DNA from: Bryum argenteum
Lineage: Eukaryota; Streptophyta; Bryopsida; Bryales; Bryaceae
Length of the DNA stretch: 64,000 nucleotides
Assembly: GCA_037043015.1 (NCBI GenBank)
Contig: CM073321.1
Span: 39,514,420-39,578,419 of the forward strand
Direction of reading: 5' to 3'
Under the pieces are notes generated by a model. That model had not been told where the DNA came from. It searched no databases and was given only the letters and a program-made list of their open reading frames with translations. Shown here piece by piece: positions 61,377 through 64,000 of the stretch (positions are counted from its first letter, which is position 1; each line of letters begins with the position of its first letter). Position numbers and translations under genes: made by a program.

Positions 61377-62577
61377 GTAAGTTCGATCAATAACCTCAAT
61401 TTCAATGTATAACAAGAATTTGTTGTTGATTGGTCATATCTTGCCTTCATCGTGGTGCATTCCTGATGGCAATGTGGATATCATCGGAGTAGTTGTGCAC
61501 GGAAATCGAGGCAAATATACTATTTTACTTGTGCACAGTTCCCAAGAATGATTCTCACTATTTGCTGTGCACGAATATCGAGGCCGTTTCATATAACAAA
61601 TGCATGAAATATGGACAAGCTCATGAAGTCCTGTACTTAAGGATTCATTGGAAGACCATTTAGCTCGACTCGAGCTAAATGGGCTTTTTGCTCTGATTCA
61701 GTGCAAGCCCATTTAGCTCGACTCGAGCTAAATGGGCTTACTGCCCTGTAGCAGGTGAAGCCCATTTAGCTCGACTCGAGCTAAATGGGCGTACTGCGCT
61801 GATTCAATGCAAGCCCATTTAGCTCGACTCAAGCTAAATGGTCACGGACCTTAAACAAGGTTAGGCCCATTTAGCTCGAGTCGAGCTAAATAGGCTTGCA
61901 CTGAATCAGCGCAGTACGCCCATTTAGCTCGAGTCGAGCTAAATGGGCTTCACCTGCTACAGGGCAGTAAGCCCATTTAGCTCGAGTCGAGCTAAATGGT
62001 CATGTAGCTTTAACTGCGTCGTGGTGAGTGGTGAACAGTTATCTTGAAGACCATTTAGCTCGACTCGAGCTAAATGGTCATTAAAAGAACTGTTCATCAC
62101 GCTTACCTCGAAGCTGTTGAAGCTTGATGACCATTTAGCTCGAGTCGAGCTAAATGGTCTTCCTCTTCGACATGCTTCGGGGTAAGCGTCATGTATTAAG
62201 ATCTTCAAGACCATTTTGCTCGAGTCGAGCTAAATCGTCATCCACCTTTAACTTCTTCGCGCTGAGTGGTGAAAAGTTATTTTGAAGACCATTTAGCTCG
62301 AGTCGAGCTAACTGGTCATTAAGAAAACTGTTCACCACGCTTACCTCGAAGGTGTTCATGTATTAAGATCTTTAAGATCATTTAGCTCGATTGGATCTTA
62401 ATGGTCTTCAAAATACACGTGCATCGTGAGTAAGTGGTGGATTCTTATCTTGAAGCCCATTTAGCTTGAGTCGAGCTAAATGGTCATAATTTCTCAATGG
62501 TCTTAGACATTTCTGACTGCACGTAGATTAAGTTACCAGTGATTTCTCATGATTGTTTGTTTATTGCTGGCATTCAG
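61377..62577 (+). other. leader intron of element I-right transposase
   Basis: GTAAGT donor at 61,377, GGCATTCAG acceptor at 62,577, 1,201 nt, six nt upstream of the ATG. Conserved in the inverted copy. Confidence 0.65.
61651..62483. repeat. palindrome array f (ATGG-flanked type), about 12 copies
   Basis: About 12 copies with CCAT...ATGG flanks every 50-90 bp. One spacer is CTGCCCTGTAGCAGGTGAAG and its complement recurs near 61,945, so spacers form longer inverted repeats. Confidence 0.85.
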
Positions 62578-62583
62578 GTTATC

Positions 62584-64000
62584 ATGGAATTGAGTGAATC
62601 CGATGGCGACGGTGATTTTCAGCGTCTTTTTTCAGAGGTATTGGACTTACTTATTTTGCATAATACAATTTTGTTCTGAGTTTATCCATTCGTACTAATT
62701 CGTCTATGTATGTGGTCTTTTAGGACTTGGATGGTCCTTCTGAGCTTGTTCTTCCTGACCATTAAAAGATTGCCCCGGACTGCCCAGAAGTAAATGGGTT
62801 ACGAAATTTGTGACACTTCTCAACGATAGTTGGGACGTTGTTGGTGAAGGCATTTGTCAGACTCTGGACGCTGAAAGAATGCTTGAGAGTAATGACGAAC
62901 CCGTATGTGAAGATCAAGTAGTTGTGCAGATCGTGAAGTGCTTGAATTTCGACTTCGTACCTGCTGAGACCATTTATGGAACGAGGAGCTGGAAGCTCAG
63001 CCAAACTATGCATGAGGGTTGGTTACTACTTGATCATTTACGAGTTGATCATTTCAACGTCGCTGTTTATGCCCGCGATCATCCTAAAAAGAAGGGGGTG
63101 CGACCGTATGATTTGGGAGAACGGAACCAACGATTTGTAAGGACCAAGCGGGAGGACGAGCTCCAAACGTTAGATTCAGTCAACTTGATTGCAAGCAAGA
63201 TTTGCTGCAGCAAGAACTGTTGCCAACCTTTCCCTCGAGAGAAAATTATGGCTCTCTGAAAGCAGATGTACGAGGCGTCGGGTTTTAAATTTAAGTCACA
63301 TTTCAAAATAGATGTTCATAATCGTTTTCATCAGGCACCGGACGGCACGATGATGGTAACGACTGAAGGCATTGACGTTTGCGCGCGTGCATGGCAACAT
63401 ATAAGTGGAGTTCCGATTTCAACATTCTACAGGAGGAAGGCAGAGGCTGCAGCTGGACTACGTGCTCGCCACCATGGGAATGTTGGTCAGAAGAAACCAC
63501 GATTGCATGCAAAGCAAGCTGTAGCTACTCTGAAGACATCCATTGACAATGCTGCTGATCATATGCCTCACCGGACGAAGATGTTGACATCTGGTGAGAA
63601 GGTTGTGTCTCGGTCCTTGCCATCGTCCTTCAGATGGAAGGATGCCATACCCGGGATCAATGACATCAATGAGAGGTTGAGCTTGAAGTCTATTTCTCAG
63701 AGCACACTGAGCAGGATTAGGAGGTCAAAATTTTCTGAGTATTCAAAGAAGGCGCCGAGGGACAACTTTGCTCGTTGCTCAACTTGTGACAGGATGGAGA
63801 CAATGATCAAGTCTATGGTACCTGATTCATGTGAAGAGAATATGTGGATCAAGAAGCTTGAGGAGCATTTGCATCATCAAGAAACGCATCGTGAGTATTA
63901 TTATTCAAATCGTTCTCTTTCTATTCAGAGGCCAAGAGATGTGCTTTGTATAATACATGACAAAATGGATCATGCAAAGACTGCGTGCCCTGTATTTTCA
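62584..64000 (+). pseudogene. transposase-like gene, element I-right copy (runs off the window)
   Basis: ATG at 62,584 opens MELSESDGDGDFQRLFSE, exon 1 to 62,637. An 86-nt intron (62,638-62,723) follows, then exon 2 with SELVLPDH. A one-base loss at the T-run near 62,764 shifts the frame, which reopens with DVVGEGICQTLDAERM. Then come CCSKNCCQPFPREKI, a TGA at 63,257-63,259, the DVHNRFH and GIDVCARAW blocks, SISQSTLSRIRRSKFSEYS, and DKMDHAKTACPVFS at the window edge. The catalytic remainder lies beyond. This copy has no insert where element I-left has its 1.5-kb one, which establishes the pre-insertion state. Confidence 0.75.

Larger units (their letters stand above)
51020..64000. mobile_element. 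element I-right, continues past the window
   Basis: The minus-strand ParB-like gene (51.0-53.8 kb) and plus-strand transposase (62.6 kb onward) are divergent around AT-rich 55.2-60.9 kb. Both carry leader arrays of the ATGG-flanked palindrome type, sharing spacers such as CTGTAGCAGGT and GCACTGAATCAG. Its left part is interrupted by the chromovirus, and the right end lies outside the window. Confidence 0.65.

Noticed and set aside
1-64000. tRNA or rRNA genes.
   Set aside because: No cloverleaf-compatible A and B boxes or rRNA-like blocks were recognised by eye; a tRNAscan-SE run could still find a weak candidate.

Overview
The window looks like a transposon-rich, gene-poor stretch of nuclear DNA from a land plant or close relative. 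It has plant-type telomeric TTTAGGG repeats, a chromodomain Ty3/gypsy element, a CACTA-type element with a 3-bp target duplication, a hAT transposase remnant, and GT-AG introns in AT-rich sequence. I found no ordinary host gene and no rRNA or tRNA gene. Almost every coding region is mobile-element derived and most are broken. The species cannot be named from this sequence.

Region 1 (1-16,060) holds a hAT transposase C-terminus and three broken genes. Gene A (minus, 1,481-4,585) has a coiled-coil middle and a RING-H2 finger. Gene B (plus, 11,047-12,630) encodes Pro/Tyr/Gly repeats and shares an N-terminal domain with gene A. Gene C (minus, 13,784-15,267) is kinase-like with a degenerate catalytic loop. 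Each starts next to a 200-400 bp GC-rich island built from the palindrome-like unit GGCCGACCGATCGGTCGGCC; a fourth island stands alone. AT-rich, geneless, internally repetitive DNA fills 5.2-10.6 kb.

Region 2 (16,060-64,000) is dominated by a family of large, apparently undescribed DNA elements. Their shared mark is a 21-bp odd palindrome with core TTAGCTCGANTCGAGCTAA, present in about 80 full copies plus half-sites. Nearly all copies lie in introns, often a long leader intron that ends 1-7 nt before a start codon. Two organisational copies can be read. Element II spans about 22.2-42.4 kb. Element I-right runs from 51.0 kb past the window end. In both, a transposase-like gene on the plus strand (resembling families annotated DUF7869) is divergent from a minus-strand gene. 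That second gene has a ParB-like GQH motif and, in element II, a C-terminal AdoMet-binding motif in the order of a beta-class DNA methyltransferase. Element II also carries a broken FCP1/NLI-like phosphatase and an unknown 3' gene. A third, inverted and truncated copy (element I-left) covers 16.07-22.24 kb.

Later insertions allow partial dating. A 1,522-bp LTR-like insert (target duplication CCTCT) splits the element I-left transposase. A chromovirus broke the element I-right ParB-like gene at 51,019. A 2,602-bp CACTA element (target duplication TAG) then entered that retrotransposon's gag.

My main inference is that both regions follow one plan: each multi-gene element marks its own genes with one dedicated palindromic repeat, which would suit a site read by an element-encoded DNA-binding or DNA-modifying protein. 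In region 2 the only freely variable base of the palindrome is the centre of GANTC, the target of CcrM-type methyltransferases. That link is suggestive, not shown.
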